Shown piece by piece: positions 44,522 to 53,698 of a stretch of DNA of 64,000 bases (position 1 is the stretch's first letter; the number at the start of each line of letters is the position of its first letter). The DNA lies in the NCBI RefSeq assembly GCF_021739025.1, contig NZ_JAKKOT010000003.1, positions 496,001 to 560,000 on the forward strand. The letters are read 5' to 3'. This DNA is from Gordonia liuliyuniae (lineage in GTDB: Bacteria; Actinomycetota; Actinomycetes; Mycobacteriales; Mycobacteriaceae). Both the position numbers and the translations under genes were made by a program. Below the pieces are notes generated by a model. The model did no database searches. It had not been told where the DNA came from and saw nothing but the letters and a program-made list of their open reading frames with translations.

Positions 44522-45769
44522 ATGCCACCGCTCAGTCGCCTGGTGAAGATCCAGTTGGTCGTCGTCCTCCTCGTCGGCATCATCGCTGCGGTCTACGGCG
44601 GGATCCGGTATGCCCGGATGGACGAAGCGGTCGGTGTCGGCGTCTACCGCGTCAAGCTGGAGATGACCGACGCGGGCGGCATCTTCCCCGAAGCCGAAGT
44701 CACCTACCGTGGCGTGGCGGCCGGACGCGTCCGCGACATGCAGATGACGGCGGACGGCATCGAGGTGACGCTGGTGATGGAGTCCGGCGCCGCGAAGATC
44801 CCCGAGTCCGCGGCGGCCGTCGTCGCGAACCGGTCGGCGATCGGCGAGCAGTTCATCGACCTCCAGCCCACCTCCGACACGGGGCCGTACCTGCACGACG
44901 GCTCGGTGATCGACGACATCAGGTACCCGCCGAAGCTCGACGAGGTCCTCGCGTCAGCCATCACGCTGACCGAGACGGTGCCCGTCGACGCGCTGCGCAC
45001 CACCGTCACCGAACTCGGCAAGGCGTTCGACGGCCAGGGCGAGAATCTGAGCCGACTCATCGACTCGCTCGACAAACTGTCGAAGACGGGCGTGGAGAAC
45101 CTCGACGACACCATCGGGCTCATCACGAACGCGAACCCAGTCCTGGCGACGCAGGCCGAGCAGTCCGACCAGATCCTCGAATGGTCCAAGAACCTGGACG
45201 TCGTCGCCGCGACCTTGGAGTCGTCCGACCCGGCGCTGCGGCGGATCCTGACCGACGGCCCGCGCGCGGCGAGCGCGCTGACGCACTTCCTCGACACCAA
45301 CGGTGAGGACGCGACGACCCTGATCCACCAACTGGGGTCGACGGTGCACGAGATCGCGCCGACGTCGTTCTCGACCGGCATGACGTTCGCGATGCTGTCG
45401 TCGCTGTCGGCGAGCAGCCATACGACGTCGTCCGGGGGCGGCCAGATCAAGTTCGGGATCGTGCTGGAGACCGGCAATCCGGCGAGTTGCACGCGCGGCT
45501 ACGAGAGCACGCAGACGATGCTCGACGAGATCAAGCGCAAAGACCCGGATTTCGACGTCAACTACGACGACTTCCCGTTCAACACGAAGGCGGGCTGCGC
45601 GGTCGAGACCGGCAATCCGACGGCGGTGCGCGGCGCCAACAACGCCGACCTGTCGAATCCGGAGTTCGGCCAACCGTGGGACGACAAGCCCAAGGCCGAC
45701 CCCGACAAGCTGAACCTCAACCCGATCGCCACTCAGCTCGCCGGTCTGATGGGTGTGCGCCAGCGCTGA
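44522..45769 (+). CDS. Orphan MCE-family protein (MceF-like)
   Basis: A 415-residue mammalian-cell-entry (MlaD-domain) protein, part of a lipid importer type. One N-terminal helix (about residues 12-27, VVVLLVGIIAAVYGG) anchors it. The MCE domain (about 40-120) has YRVKLEMTDAGGIFPEAEVTYRGVAAGRVRDM. A helical region (SLDKLSKTGVENLDDTIGLI) follows, with a Cys-containing C-terminus. No other mce or yrbE gene is in the window, so it is an orphan relative to the six-gene mce operons. ATG start at 44522. Confidence 0.88.
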   Translation: MPPLSRLVKIQLVVVLLVGIIAAVYGGIRYARMDEAVGVGVYRVKLEMTDAGGIFPEAEVTYRGVAAGRVRDMQMTADGIEVTLVMESGAAKIPESAAAVVANRSAIGEQFIDLQPTSDTGPYLHDGSVIDDIRYPPKLDEVLASAITLTETVPVDALRTTVTELGKAFDGQGENLSRLIDSLDKLSKTGVENLDDTIGLITNANPVLATQAEQSDQILEWSKNLDVVAATLESSDPALRRILTDGPRAASALTHFLDTNGEDATTLIHQLGSTVHEIAPTSFSTGMTFAMLSSLSASSHTTSSGGGQIKFGIVLETGNPASCTRGYESTQTMLDEIKRKDPDFDVNYDDFPFNTKAGCAVETGNPTAVRGANNADLSNPEFGQPWDDKPKADPDKLNLNPIATQLAGLMGVRQR

Positions 45770-45833
45770 GCGGGGCGGGGTCGATGATCAGCCGCCCCGC
45801 AGGTGTCGTCAGTCACGCTGTCGGCCAATTGAT

Positions 45834-45861
45834 TTGCCTCTGCTGTTCACCGCTGTGTAAC
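45834..45861 (+). promoter_or_regulatory. Candidate promoter of the first initiator tRNA
   Basis: TTGCCT (45834-45839), 16 bases, TGTAAC (45856-45861); the tRNA begins 13 bases later. Fits a housekeeping-type promoter. Confidence 0.5.
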
Positions 45862-45874
45862 GTGGCAGGCGCAG

Positions 45875-45949
<75 letters not shown>

Positions 45950-45953
45950 GAGG

Positions 45954-45997
45954 AAAGACCTTCTGGTCAGGTATTGATTACCGGCCAGGAGGTCTTT
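45954..45997 (+). terminator. Terminator between the two tRNA copies
   Basis: AAAGACCTTCTGG pairs with CCAGGAGGTCTTT apart from single mismatches; T residues follow. It ends the first tRNA transcript, so copy 2 needs its own promoter; TACGATAAT at 46091-46099 is a likely -10 region. Confidence 0.75.
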
Positions 45998-46114
45998 CGC
46001 ATTTCCTGGGGAGGGCGTGCGCCGTGAACCGGAGTCCACGGCGCAGCCTCGAACATCCGGGCGGATTTCGGGCAGGGGCGGGTCGTGCGGTACGATAATG
46101 ATGCACGAAGGCGA

Positions 46115-46191
<77 letters not shown>

Positions 46192-46192
46192 A

Positions 46193-46231
46193 AAGAAGAC
46201 CCGCACCGGAGACGGTGCGGGTCTTCTTCTT
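46193..46231 (+). terminator. Strong terminator after tRNA copy 2
   Basis: AAGAAGACCCGCACC (46193-46207) and GGTGCGGGTCTTCTT (46214-46228) form a perfect 15-bp stem with a six-base loop, followed by CTTTCT. Confidence 0.93.
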
Positions 46232-46325
46232 TCTCATGCCCGGTCGCTCGCATGGTCCGGCGACGCTGTCGTTGTCGTAGGCGCGTCGTACATTCGGTGC
46301 GAGTCGGCGATACGGGGGTGTCGAG

Positions 46326-47017
46326 ATGTCAGCAGCGCTGGAACCGGAGCCGGAGTGGCAGCTGGAGTGGGACGAGGGCGCGGTGGGGCGGGCGATCACG
46401 CCGATCCGCCTGCGGTCTTACCGGGCGGCGGCGCGTGGTGACCTGCACGGGGCGCTGCGGTTGTACGACTGGAACGTCGTCGCGTCGGCCGCTGTGCTGG
46501 TGACCGTCGCGATGGTCGAGGTGATCGCACGCAACGCGATGGACTCGCAGCTGACGGCGTGGGCCGCGCGCCGCGGCGAGGACTCCTGGTTCGACTCGAT
46601 CCCAGTCGATGGTCGAGCGCTCGCCGACCTGGAACGTGCGTGCCGTGCGGCTGAGTCGTCGAGCGGCGGGAACGACTTCCATGGAAAGGCGGTCGCCGAA
46701 CTCGGCTTCGGATTCTGGCGGTGCCTGGTGGCCCAGCGATATCTGTGCCGCTGTGGGTGCCCGCCTTGAACAAGGCGTTCCCGAACGGCTACCGCGACAT
46801 CCGGGAACGACGTCACCGAGTGGAACGCAACCTCGCCGGGCTCGTCACCGTCCGAAACCGGGCGGCGCATCACGAACCGATCCACCGTCGCGATCTGTTG
46901 GCCGACCTGCGCGCAGCGGTCGAGGTCGCGACGTGGGTCGACGTCGACGCCGGCGCGTGGGTGGCGGCGCGGTCGCCGTTGGCGAACGTCGTCAGACGAC
47001 GCCCGCGCGCTGCATGA
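46326..47017 (+). pseudogene. Abi/HEPN-family gene with frameshift
   Basis: Two overlapping reading frames together make one Abi-like protein of ~230 residues. The first (46326-46769) runs from MSAALEPEPEWQ to GFGFWRCLVAQRY and then reads into an off-family CRCGCPP end. The second frame picks up near 46750 with PLWVPALNKAFPNGYRDIRERRHRVERN and continues to 47017. It contains RNRAAHHEPIH, the R-x4-H motif of HEPN RNases. A one-base loss around 46745-46755 would explain the break. Relatives are abortive-infection or toxin-type proteins. It follows the tRNA pair directly. Sequencing error or programmed shift cannot be excluded. Confidence 0.7.
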
Positions 47018-47029
47018 CATCATCGACTC

Positions 47030-47464
47030 ATGACTCTGACGACCGCCACGCAGGTGGCGTTGATCGCGGCCGGCGTGATCTTCCTCTGGGCGCTGCTGCT
47101 CGGCGTGTGGAAGTTCGCACAGATCATGCGCAGCCCCACCGGGCACGCGCACATCTACGTGGACATCGCGCACCGAGCCGCGCTGATGTACGCGTTCGCG
47201 ACCGGGCTGCTCGCCGTCTTCGTCCAGTTCAGTGCCTGGAGCACCGTCGTCAACACGGTGGCGCTGGCGGTCGTCGTATTCTTCTTCGTCTCGGCTATCG
47301 CGTCGTACTGTCTGCACGGCGCGCTGCGTGACACCGACAATCAGATGCACCCGAACTCGCCCACGATGACGGCGGCCATGGTGGCGCTCATCGTGGGCGA
47401 GGTCGGGGGAAGCGCCGTGATCATCGCGGGCTTCATCGTCGAGCAGTCACGCTCGTGGGGCTGA
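47030..47464 (+). CDS. Four-helix membrane protein
   Basis: A 144-residue protein with four predicted helices (about residues 6-28, 48-67, 70-93 and 116-137). Polar, charged loops include RSPTGHAHIYVDIAHRA and HGALRDTDNQMHPN, both His-containing. I do not recognise the family. It starts 12 bp after the HEPN pseudogene and converges with the rpf gene, leaving one base. Confidence 0.65.
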   Translation: MTLTTATQVALIAAGVIFLWALLLGVWKFAQIMRSPTGHAHIYVDIAHRAALMYAFATGLLAVFVQFSAWSTVVNTVALAVVVFFFVSAIASYCLHGALRDTDNQMHPNSPTMTAAMVALIVGEVGGSAVIIAGFIVEQSRSWG

Positions 47465-47465
47465 C

Positions 47466-48128
<663 letters not shown>

Positions 48129-50009
48129 ATGTCCGATTACGCGCACGAGTTTGCCCGCAGTACCGACGACCCGGAGGGCTTCTGGCTCGACGCAGCCCGC
48201 GATGTCGACTGGATCAGCCCGCCGACAGCGGCCCTCGACGATACCGCCGCCCCGATCTACCGATGGTTCCCCGGTGCGTCGCTCAACACGAGTGTCAACG
48301 CACTCGACCGACACGTGGCTGCCGGCCGCGGCGACCAGGACGCGCTGATCTGGGATTCGGCGATGACCGGCACGGTGAAGCGGTACACCTATCGGCAGTT
48401 GCTCGACGAGGTCGCGCGCTTCGCCGGAGTCCTCACCGCACAGGGCGTCGCAGCGGGCGACCGCGTCGTCATCTACATGCCGATGATCCCCGAGGCCGCG
48501 ATCGCGATGCTCGCGTGCGCGCGCATCGGCGCGGTCCACTCGGTGGTGTTCGGCGGATTCGCCGCACCCGAGCTCGCGACCCGTATCGACGACGCCGAAC
48601 CGGTCGCTGTCGTCACCGCGTCCGGCGGCCTCGAGCCGGGCCGGGTCATCGAATACCTCCCCCTCGTCGCGTCCGCGATCGAGAAGGCCGCCGTCACGCC
48701 GCGCACCGTGATCGTCAAGAACCGCGACGAGGTCCCCGGGTCGGCAGCCGATCACGGCGGATGGCTCGACTGGGACGCCGAGGTCGCAGGCGCGGCGCCG
48801 GCCGAACCCGCCGCCGTCGCCGCGACCGATCCGCTGTACATCCTCTACACGTCAGGCACGACGGGTAAGCCGAAGGGTGTGGTCCGCGACAACGGCGGCC
48901 ACGCCGTCGCGCTCACCTGGTCGATGAAGAACGTCTACGGCATCTCACCCGGCGAGGTGTGGTGGACGGCGTCCGACGTCGGCTGGGTGGTCGGCCACAG
49001 TTACATCGTGTACGGCCCGCTGCTGGTCGGCGCCACCACCGTCATGTACGAGGGCAAACCCGTCGGCACCCCGGATGCGGGCGCGTTCTGGCGAGTGATC
49101 TCCGACCACGGTGCCGTCGCGCTGTTCACCGCGCCGACCGCGATCCGCGCCGTGCGCAAAGCCGACCCCGACGCCGCCGAACTCGCGAAGTACGACGTCT
49201 CATCGCTGCGCACCCTGTTCGCGGCGGGCGAGCGGCTGGACCCCGACACGTTCACGTGGGCGTCGAAGGTCCTCGGCGTGCCCGTCGTCGACCACTGGTG
49301 GCAGACCGAGACCGGCTGGGCGATCGTGGCGAACCTGTGCGGCCTCGAACCGATGCCGATCAAAGCCGGATCGCCGACGGTCCCGGTGCCGGGCTACCGC
49401 GTCGAGATCCTCGACGCGGCGGGCGCGCCGGTCGCGGCCGGCGGCGAAGGCAACATCGTCGTCCGACTGCCGCTGCCGCCGGGCACGCTCGCCGGACTGT
49501 GGCGCGACGAGGCCCGGTTCCGGGCGTCGTACCTGAACACCTTCGACGGCTATTACCTGACGGGCGACTCCGGCTACATCGACTCCGACGGCTACGTGTT
49601 CGTGCTGGGCCGATCGGACGACGTCATCAACGTCGCCGGGCACCGCTTGTCGACGGGTGCGATCGAAGCGGTGGTCGCCGCGCATCCGGCCGTCGCCGAA
49701 TGCGCGGTGGTCGGCATCCACGACGACTTGAAAGGCCAGCGCCCCAGCGGCTACGTGGTCCTCAAGGCCGGAGTCGACATCGACGGCGACACGCTCCGCA
49801 CCGAGCTCGTGAAGCGTGTGCGCGACGAGATCGGTGCGGTCGCGACCTTCCGCGACGTCACCGTGGTCGACGCGCTGCCGAAGACCCGCTCAGGCAAGAT
49901 CTTGCGCAAGACGATGCGGCAGATCGTCGACGGCGAAGAGTACGCGGTCCCGTCGACCATCGAGGACCCGGCGGTCCTCGACGCACTGATCGACCAGCTC
50001 GGTCACTGA
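48129..50009 (+). CDS. Propionyl/acetyl-CoA synthetase-like enzyme (PrpE/ACSS3 type)
   Basis: A 626-residue acyl-adenylate-forming ligase that activates short acyl acids to CoA thioesters. The P-loop is LYILYTSGTTGKPKGVV near residues 236-252. Later motifs are WWQTETG, YLTGDSGYID, LGRSDDVINVAGHRLS and the C-terminal acetylatable lysine loop PKTRSGKILRK. Length and the N-terminal ACAS domain fit PrpE-like enzymes rather than long-chain ligases. The specificity between propionate and acetate cannot be set by eye. Confidence 0.9.
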   Translation: MSDYAHEFARSTDDPEGFWLDAARDVDWISPPTAALDDTAAPIYRWFPGASLNTSVNALDRHVAAGRGDQDALIWDSAMTGTVKRYTYRQLLDEVARFAGVLTAQGVAAGDRVVIYMPMIPEAAIAMLACARIGAVHSVVFGGFAAPELATRIDDAEPVAVVTASGGLEPGRVIEYLPLVASAIEKAAVTPRTVIVKNRDEVPGSAADHGGWLDWDAEVAGAAPAEPAAVAATDPLYILYTSGTTGKPKGVVRDNGGHAVALTWSMKNVYGISPGEVWWTASDVGWVVGHSYIVYGPLLVGATTVMYEGKPVGTPDAGAFWRVISDHGAVALFTAPTAIRAVRKADPDAAELAKYDVSSLRTLFAAGERLDPDTFTWASKVLGVPVVDHWWQTETGWAIVANLCGLEPMPIKAGSPTVPVPGYRVEILDAAGAPVAAGGEGNIVVRLPLPPGTLAGLWRDEARFRASYLNTFDGYYLTGDSGYIDSDGYVFVLGRSDDVINVAGHRLSTGAIEAVVAAHPAVAECAVVGIHDDLKGQRPSGYVVLKAGVDIDGDTLRTELVKRVRDEIGAVATFRDVTVVDALPKTRSGKILRKTMRQIVDGEEYAVPSTIEDPAVLDALIDQLGH

Positions 50010-50054
50010 CCGTCGCCGGGGTGCGGATGCAGGACGGCCACCGCTGACGAACGA

Positions 50055-50093
50055 TGGCACTCGAACCGTTCTCCAGGAGCGGTTCGAGTGCCA
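50055..50093. terminator. Terminator after the acyl-CoA synthetase gene
   Basis: TGGCACTCGAACCG (50055-50068) and its exact complement (50080-50093) with an 11-base loop. It also faces the TetR gene on the other strand, 54 bp beyond its stop. Confidence 0.85.
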
Positions 50094-50146
50094 AAGTGTG
50101 CGTGAAGCCGTAGCCGGCAGGCTTAGACGGTAGAGATCCGGGCTAA

Positions 50147-50773
50147 TCACCCGATGGCGCCCGGCCGGAGCAGACGGCGCATGGCGTCCATCAGCTCATC
50201 GACCGTCACCTCCGGGTTCACCGAGCGTTCGACGATCAGCGCGTTCACCGCACCGATGTAACCGCTCCACACGAGGGGCGGCGATGTGCTGAGGGCGAGA
50301 CCGCGCTCGTGTCCGAGGGTGGTCACCGAGTCGAGCAGCGTCGTCCACTCGCCGCGCCGGGAGTGCCGGTGATCTTCGAAGCGCGGGCTCACGCCGACGA
50401 CCTCGACGAAGCTCACCCTGGTGCGTTCGGTACTCGACGCGTAGTACTCGACGAACGCTCTGATACCGGCGTCGAGCACCTCCTCGACAGTGATTCCGGT
50501 GGAGCTCAATGCCGCATCCAGCGCCTCGGAGACAGCCGTCATCGATTCGTCCTGCACCCGGTCGTACAGCGCGCGGAGCAGATCTTCGCGATCGGAGAAC
50601 AACTCGTAGAACTGCCGCGACGACAGCCCGGCGGCCTTGCAGACCGCGGGAACCGCCGTCGCCGCGTACCCGGTCGTCCCGAACAGGGTCAACGCGGCAT
50701 CGAGGAAGCGCTCGCGACGTTCGGTGCGGCGTTCGTCCATCGATCGGCCACGGTAGTTTCGGGTCTCGGTCAC
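50147..50773 (-). CDS. TetR-family transcriptional regulator
   Basis: A 208-residue TetR regulator. The helix-turn-helix is FLDAALTLFGTTGYAATAVPAVCKAAGLSSRQFYELFSDREDLLRAL (about residues 22-68). The C-terminal ligand domain is all-helical. It lies 41 bp downstream of the secreted lipase gene on the same strand and is probably cotranscribed with it; a 20-bp palindrome in the lipase leader is a candidate operator. Start could be 50773 or the internal ATG at residue 12. Confidence 0.87.
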   Translation of the reverse strand: MTETRNYRGRSMDERRTERRERFLDAALTLFGTTGYAATAVPAVCKAAGLSSRQFYELFSDREDLLRALYDRVQDESMTAVSEALDAALSSTGITVEEVLDAGIRAFVEYYASSTERTRVSFVEVVGVSPRFEDHRHSRRGEWTTLLDSVTTLGHERGLALSTSPPLVWSGYIGAVNALIVERSVNPEVTVDELMDAMRRLLRPGAIG

Positions 50774-50814
50774 TGCACCAGGTTAGTGGGGCGCCCGCTG
50801 CGTGGGGCGACCGA

Positions 50815-52212
50815 TCACTTCCCCTTGCCGAGGGCGGCGCCGAAAAGTGCCGACAGGTCCGCGCCGATCGTCTGTGAGAAGGTCGGCCACCACTCCGCGT
50901 CGGTCGCCATGGAGAGTTCGTCGTGGGTCGTGCAGCCCGGCTCGGCGGGTTTTCCGTCGAGTCGGTCCGTCAACCACAGCAATGCCATCGGTGCGCCGGA
51001 CACTTCGCCGATCATATGCTCGGACAGGTGATCGCGCGTGTAGGTGATCGACGGTCCGGCCGTGCGACAGTACGAACGGACCATGGTGTCCACCTGGCCG
51101 ACCGGGATCACCTCGTCGAGCGCCGAGTTCCAGATGTACATCGGCATGTCGGGCCGGATGCTGCCCATTTTGGTCTCGGTGAGGACCCGTTTGACGGGCG
51201 GAGCCGCGAGCGGGTCGCCGGGCCAGTTGATGAATCCCTTGTTGTTCAGGAATGGGAACGTCAGCGCCTGGTACTGGACGCAGAGCGGGCCCTTCGCGGC
51301 GAGGAGTGCCTTGCCGGCCGGGTTGAGGTGCGTGTCGAGGAACTTGTCGAAGTAGTCGTACTCGCGGGTCAGTCCCGCGATCGCACCGAGGACCAGGCCG
51401 CTCGTGACGTTGTTTTGCGCGGCATTGAGCACGACCTTCAGGTCGGCGGGCACGCCCCCTTCGGCCGCGCCGACGATATTCAGTTCCGGGGCGTACGACT
51501 GCTTGATCTCGGCGGTGTGCCCGGTGACGATCGCTCCGCCGGAATAGCCGTAGAGGCCGATCGGCGACGCGTCGCTGATGCTCGACGGCGCGAACGACCT
51601 GGCGGCGCGCAGACTGTCGAGAGTGATGCGGGCGCCGAGCGGCCCCGCCGCGTACGCGTGCTCGGGACCTTCGTGGTCGGGCAAGACGACGGCGTACCCC
51701 TGGTGGAGGAAGCCCTGGGCGATCAGGAGTTCGGCGGGGGCGACGGCTTGGCCGAGGAGCGACGACGCGTTGAGATGCTGCACGGCGTACGAGGTTGCGC
51801 AGTAGCCGGCCGTCGAGTCCTCGGCGAGCTGCATGGAGATCACCTTGCGCGGGCCCTTCTTGACGGTGCCGCGGGGCTTGAGGACGGTCGTGACGGCCGG
51901 GATCGCCTCACCGGACGTGTTCGTCGACCGGAACGAGAGCTGCCAGGCGTCGACGTTGATCGGGACGGCGCCGAAATTGGCGGGGGTGATGCGACGGGCC
52001 GCGATGATCTCGCCGTTCTCGGCGGCGGCGAGCCTCTTCGGCGACGGACGGTAGAACGACGGGTCGAGCTCCTGGGGGAGCGGGAGCAGCGGTGCGGGCG
52101 CGATCTTCGGGTTCGCGCTCTGGGGTGCGGCCGTCACCGGTGCGGCGACGGCGCCCGCCGTGAGAGCGGCCGCCACCGCGGCCACGAGCGTCAAGACGAA
52201 CGGTCGGCGCAT
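50815..52212 (-). CDS. Secreted lipase (secretory lipase family)
   Basis: A 465-residue exported alpha/beta hydrolase. The signal peptide (about 1-28) is RRPFVLTLVAAVAAALTAGA with cleavage near VTAAPQ. The nucleophile elbow GLYGYSGGAIVTG is near residue 219. The catalytic Asp is likely in NSALDEVIP and the His in DHLSEH. It resembles the Candida-lipase-like secretory lipases (PF03583) abundant in lipid-using mycolic-acid bacteria. GAGGAG precedes the ATG at 52212. Confidence 0.9.
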   Translation of the reverse strand: MRRPFVLTLVAAVAAALTAGAVAAPVTAAPQSANPKIAPAPLLPLPQELDPSFYRPSPKRLAAAENGEIIAARRITPANFGAVPINVDAWQLSFRSTNTSGEAIPAVTTVLKPRGTVKKGPRKVISMQLAEDSTAGYCATSYAVQHLNASSLLGQAVAPAELLIAQGFLHQGYAVVLPDHEGPEHAYAAGPLGARITLDSLRAARSFAPSSISDASPIGLYGYSGGAIVTGHTAEIKQSYAPELNIVGAAEGGVPADLKVVLNAAQNNVTSGLVLGAIAGLTREYDYFDKFLDTHLNPAGKALLAAKGPLCVQYQALTFPFLNNKGFINWPGDPLAAPPVKRVLTETKMGSIRPDMPMYIWNSALDEVIPVGQVDTMVRSYCRTAGPSITYTRDHLSEHMIGEVSGAPMALLWLTDRLDGKPAEPGCTTHDELSMATDAEWWPTFSQTIGADLSALFGAALGKGK

Positions 52213-52238
52213 CGAAGTATCTCCTCGTGAATATGTGG

Positions 52239-52258
52239 GTGAAACGAACGTGTTTCAC
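52239..52258 (-). promoter_or_regulatory. 20-bp palindrome in the lipase leader
   Basis: GTGAAAC-GAACGT-GTTTCAC is a perfect 7+7 inverted repeat with a six-base centre, 27 bp ahead of the lipase start. Size and placement suit a TetR dimer site. The nearest regulator is the TetR encoded downstream of the lipase. Confidence 0.6.
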
Positions 52259-52394
52259 AATATGAGGGAGAGACTACCCTCACAGTGATCCGGCACACAA
52301 GCATCCACCGCAGTGGCGGTTCCGAATGCAGTCCCAAAAGCAGTGATGGACGGAACCCGTTGTTGCGCAGCGTCGTCCACTTGTCACAACACGC

Positions 52395-52430
52395 ACGAGA
52401 CCCCCGCCCGAAAGAGGGCGGGGGTCTCGT
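52395..52430 (-). terminator. Terminator after the acyl-CoA dehydrogenase pair
   Basis: ACGAGACCCCCGCCC and its exact complement (52416-52430) flank a six-base loop: a 15-bp stem just after the stop of the dehydrogenase at 52447. Confidence 0.85.
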
Positions 52431-52446
52431 ATGGAACGAACTCAAG

Positions 52447-53673
52447 TCACTTCAGTTCGGCGCTGCTCTTCCCGAGCACACGGCGAGCGATGATCAGCTG
52501 TTGGATCTGCTGGGTGCCTTCGAAGATGTCCAGGATCTTCGAGTCGCGCGCCCACTTCTCCAGGAGCGTGCGCTCGGAGTAGCCGTATGTCGAGGCGAGC
52601 TCGACGGCCTTGTTGGTCACATCGGTGCCGGTGCGTCCGGCCTTGGCCTTCGACATCGATGCCTCGAGCGAGTTCGGCTCCTTGTTGTCGGCCATCCACG
52701 CCGCACGCAATGTCAGGAGGTACGACGCCTCCCAGTCGGCCTCCAGGCGGATGAACTCGGCAGCAGCCGCCGACTGGTCGGCAGCGGGGCGGTCGTAGTC
52801 GATCTCGACGCCTGCGTCCTCCAGCAGCGTGCGCAGTTCTTCCAGCGACGCCCGGCTGACACCGACGGCCATCGCCGCCACCATCGGTCGCGTGTTGTCG
52901 AAGGTCTGCATGACCCCGCCGAAGCCCTTCTTGACGTCCACCTCCGGTGAACCGAGGAGGTACTCCTTCGGGATGCGGCAGTCCTCGAATCGGATCACCG
53001 CGGTGTCCGACGCACGGATGCCGAGCTTGTGCTCCAACCGGGCGATCGTGACGCCCGGGTGTTTGCGCGGGACGACGAAACTCTTGATCGCGGCACGACC
53101 GAGGCTGCGGTCCACCGACGCCCACACCACGATGTGTGATGCACGCGAGCCCGCGGTGACGAAGATCTTCTCGCCGTTGATGACGTAGTCGTCGCCGTCG
53201 CGGGTCGCGGTCGTGGTGACCGCGGCCGAGTCGGAGCCGAAGCTCGGCTCGGTGATCGCCATCGACGCCCACACCTCGTCGCCGCCGCCAAGCATCTCCA
53301 GCTGTTCATCGGTCGCGACCGCGGCGATCGCCGCGTTGCCCAGCCCCTGGTAGGGGATCGACAGCATCAGCGCGACGTCCCCGTACGACGCCCACATCGA
53401 GTTGAGGACCGACTGCATGTTGCCGCCGTTGGCGACGTAGCCCTCCGGGCGCTCCTTGTTCGCGTCGCCGCGCCCACCGGCTGCGCCCGCGCCCGCCTGC
53501 CCGGTCGCCGCGAGGCCGCTGTACAGGCTGGCGAGGGTGTCGAGCTCCACCGGGTAAGTGTGCTCGGCGAGGTCGTACTTGCGGCTGATCGGACGGAAGA
53601 TCTGCAGCGCGGCCTGGCGCGCCTGGTCGATCGTCGTGTCCAGCTTCTTCGGCAGTTCCAGATTGATAGCCAT
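52447..53673 (-). CDS. Acyl-CoA dehydrogenase
   Basis: A 408-residue flavoprotein that forms the first double bond in fatty-acid or related acyl-CoA breakdown. Family signatures are AITEPSFGSDSAAVTTTA, GEKIFVTAGSRASHIVV and the C-terminal DIFEGTQQIQQLIIARRVLG. The start at 53673 (MAINLELPKK) has AAGGAG upstream. It follows the second dehydrogenase gene by 25 bp; the pair may form a heteromeric enzyme, as some mycobacterial FadE proteins do. Confidence 0.9.
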   Translation of the reverse strand: MAINLELPKKLDTTIDQARQAALQIFRPISRKYDLAEHTYPVELDTLASLYSGLAATGQAGAGAAGGRGDANKERPEGYVANGGNMQSVLNSMWASYGDVALMLSIPYQGLGNAAIAAVATDEQLEMLGGGDEVWASMAITEPSFGSDSAAVTTTATRDGDDYVINGEKIFVTAGSRASHIVVWASVDRSLGRAAIKSFVVPRKHPGVTIARLEHKLGIRASDTAVIRFEDCRIPKEYLLGSPEVDVKKGFGGVMQTFDNTRPMVAAMAVGVSRASLEELRTLLEDAGVEIDYDRPAADQSAAAAEFIRLEADWEASYLLTLRAAWMADNKEPNSLEASMSKAKAGRTGTDVTNKAVELASTYGYSERTLLEKWARDSKILDIFEGTQQIQQLIIARRVLGKSSAELK

Positions 53674-53698
53674 GTGTGCTCCTTGATCGTCCGCCCTC

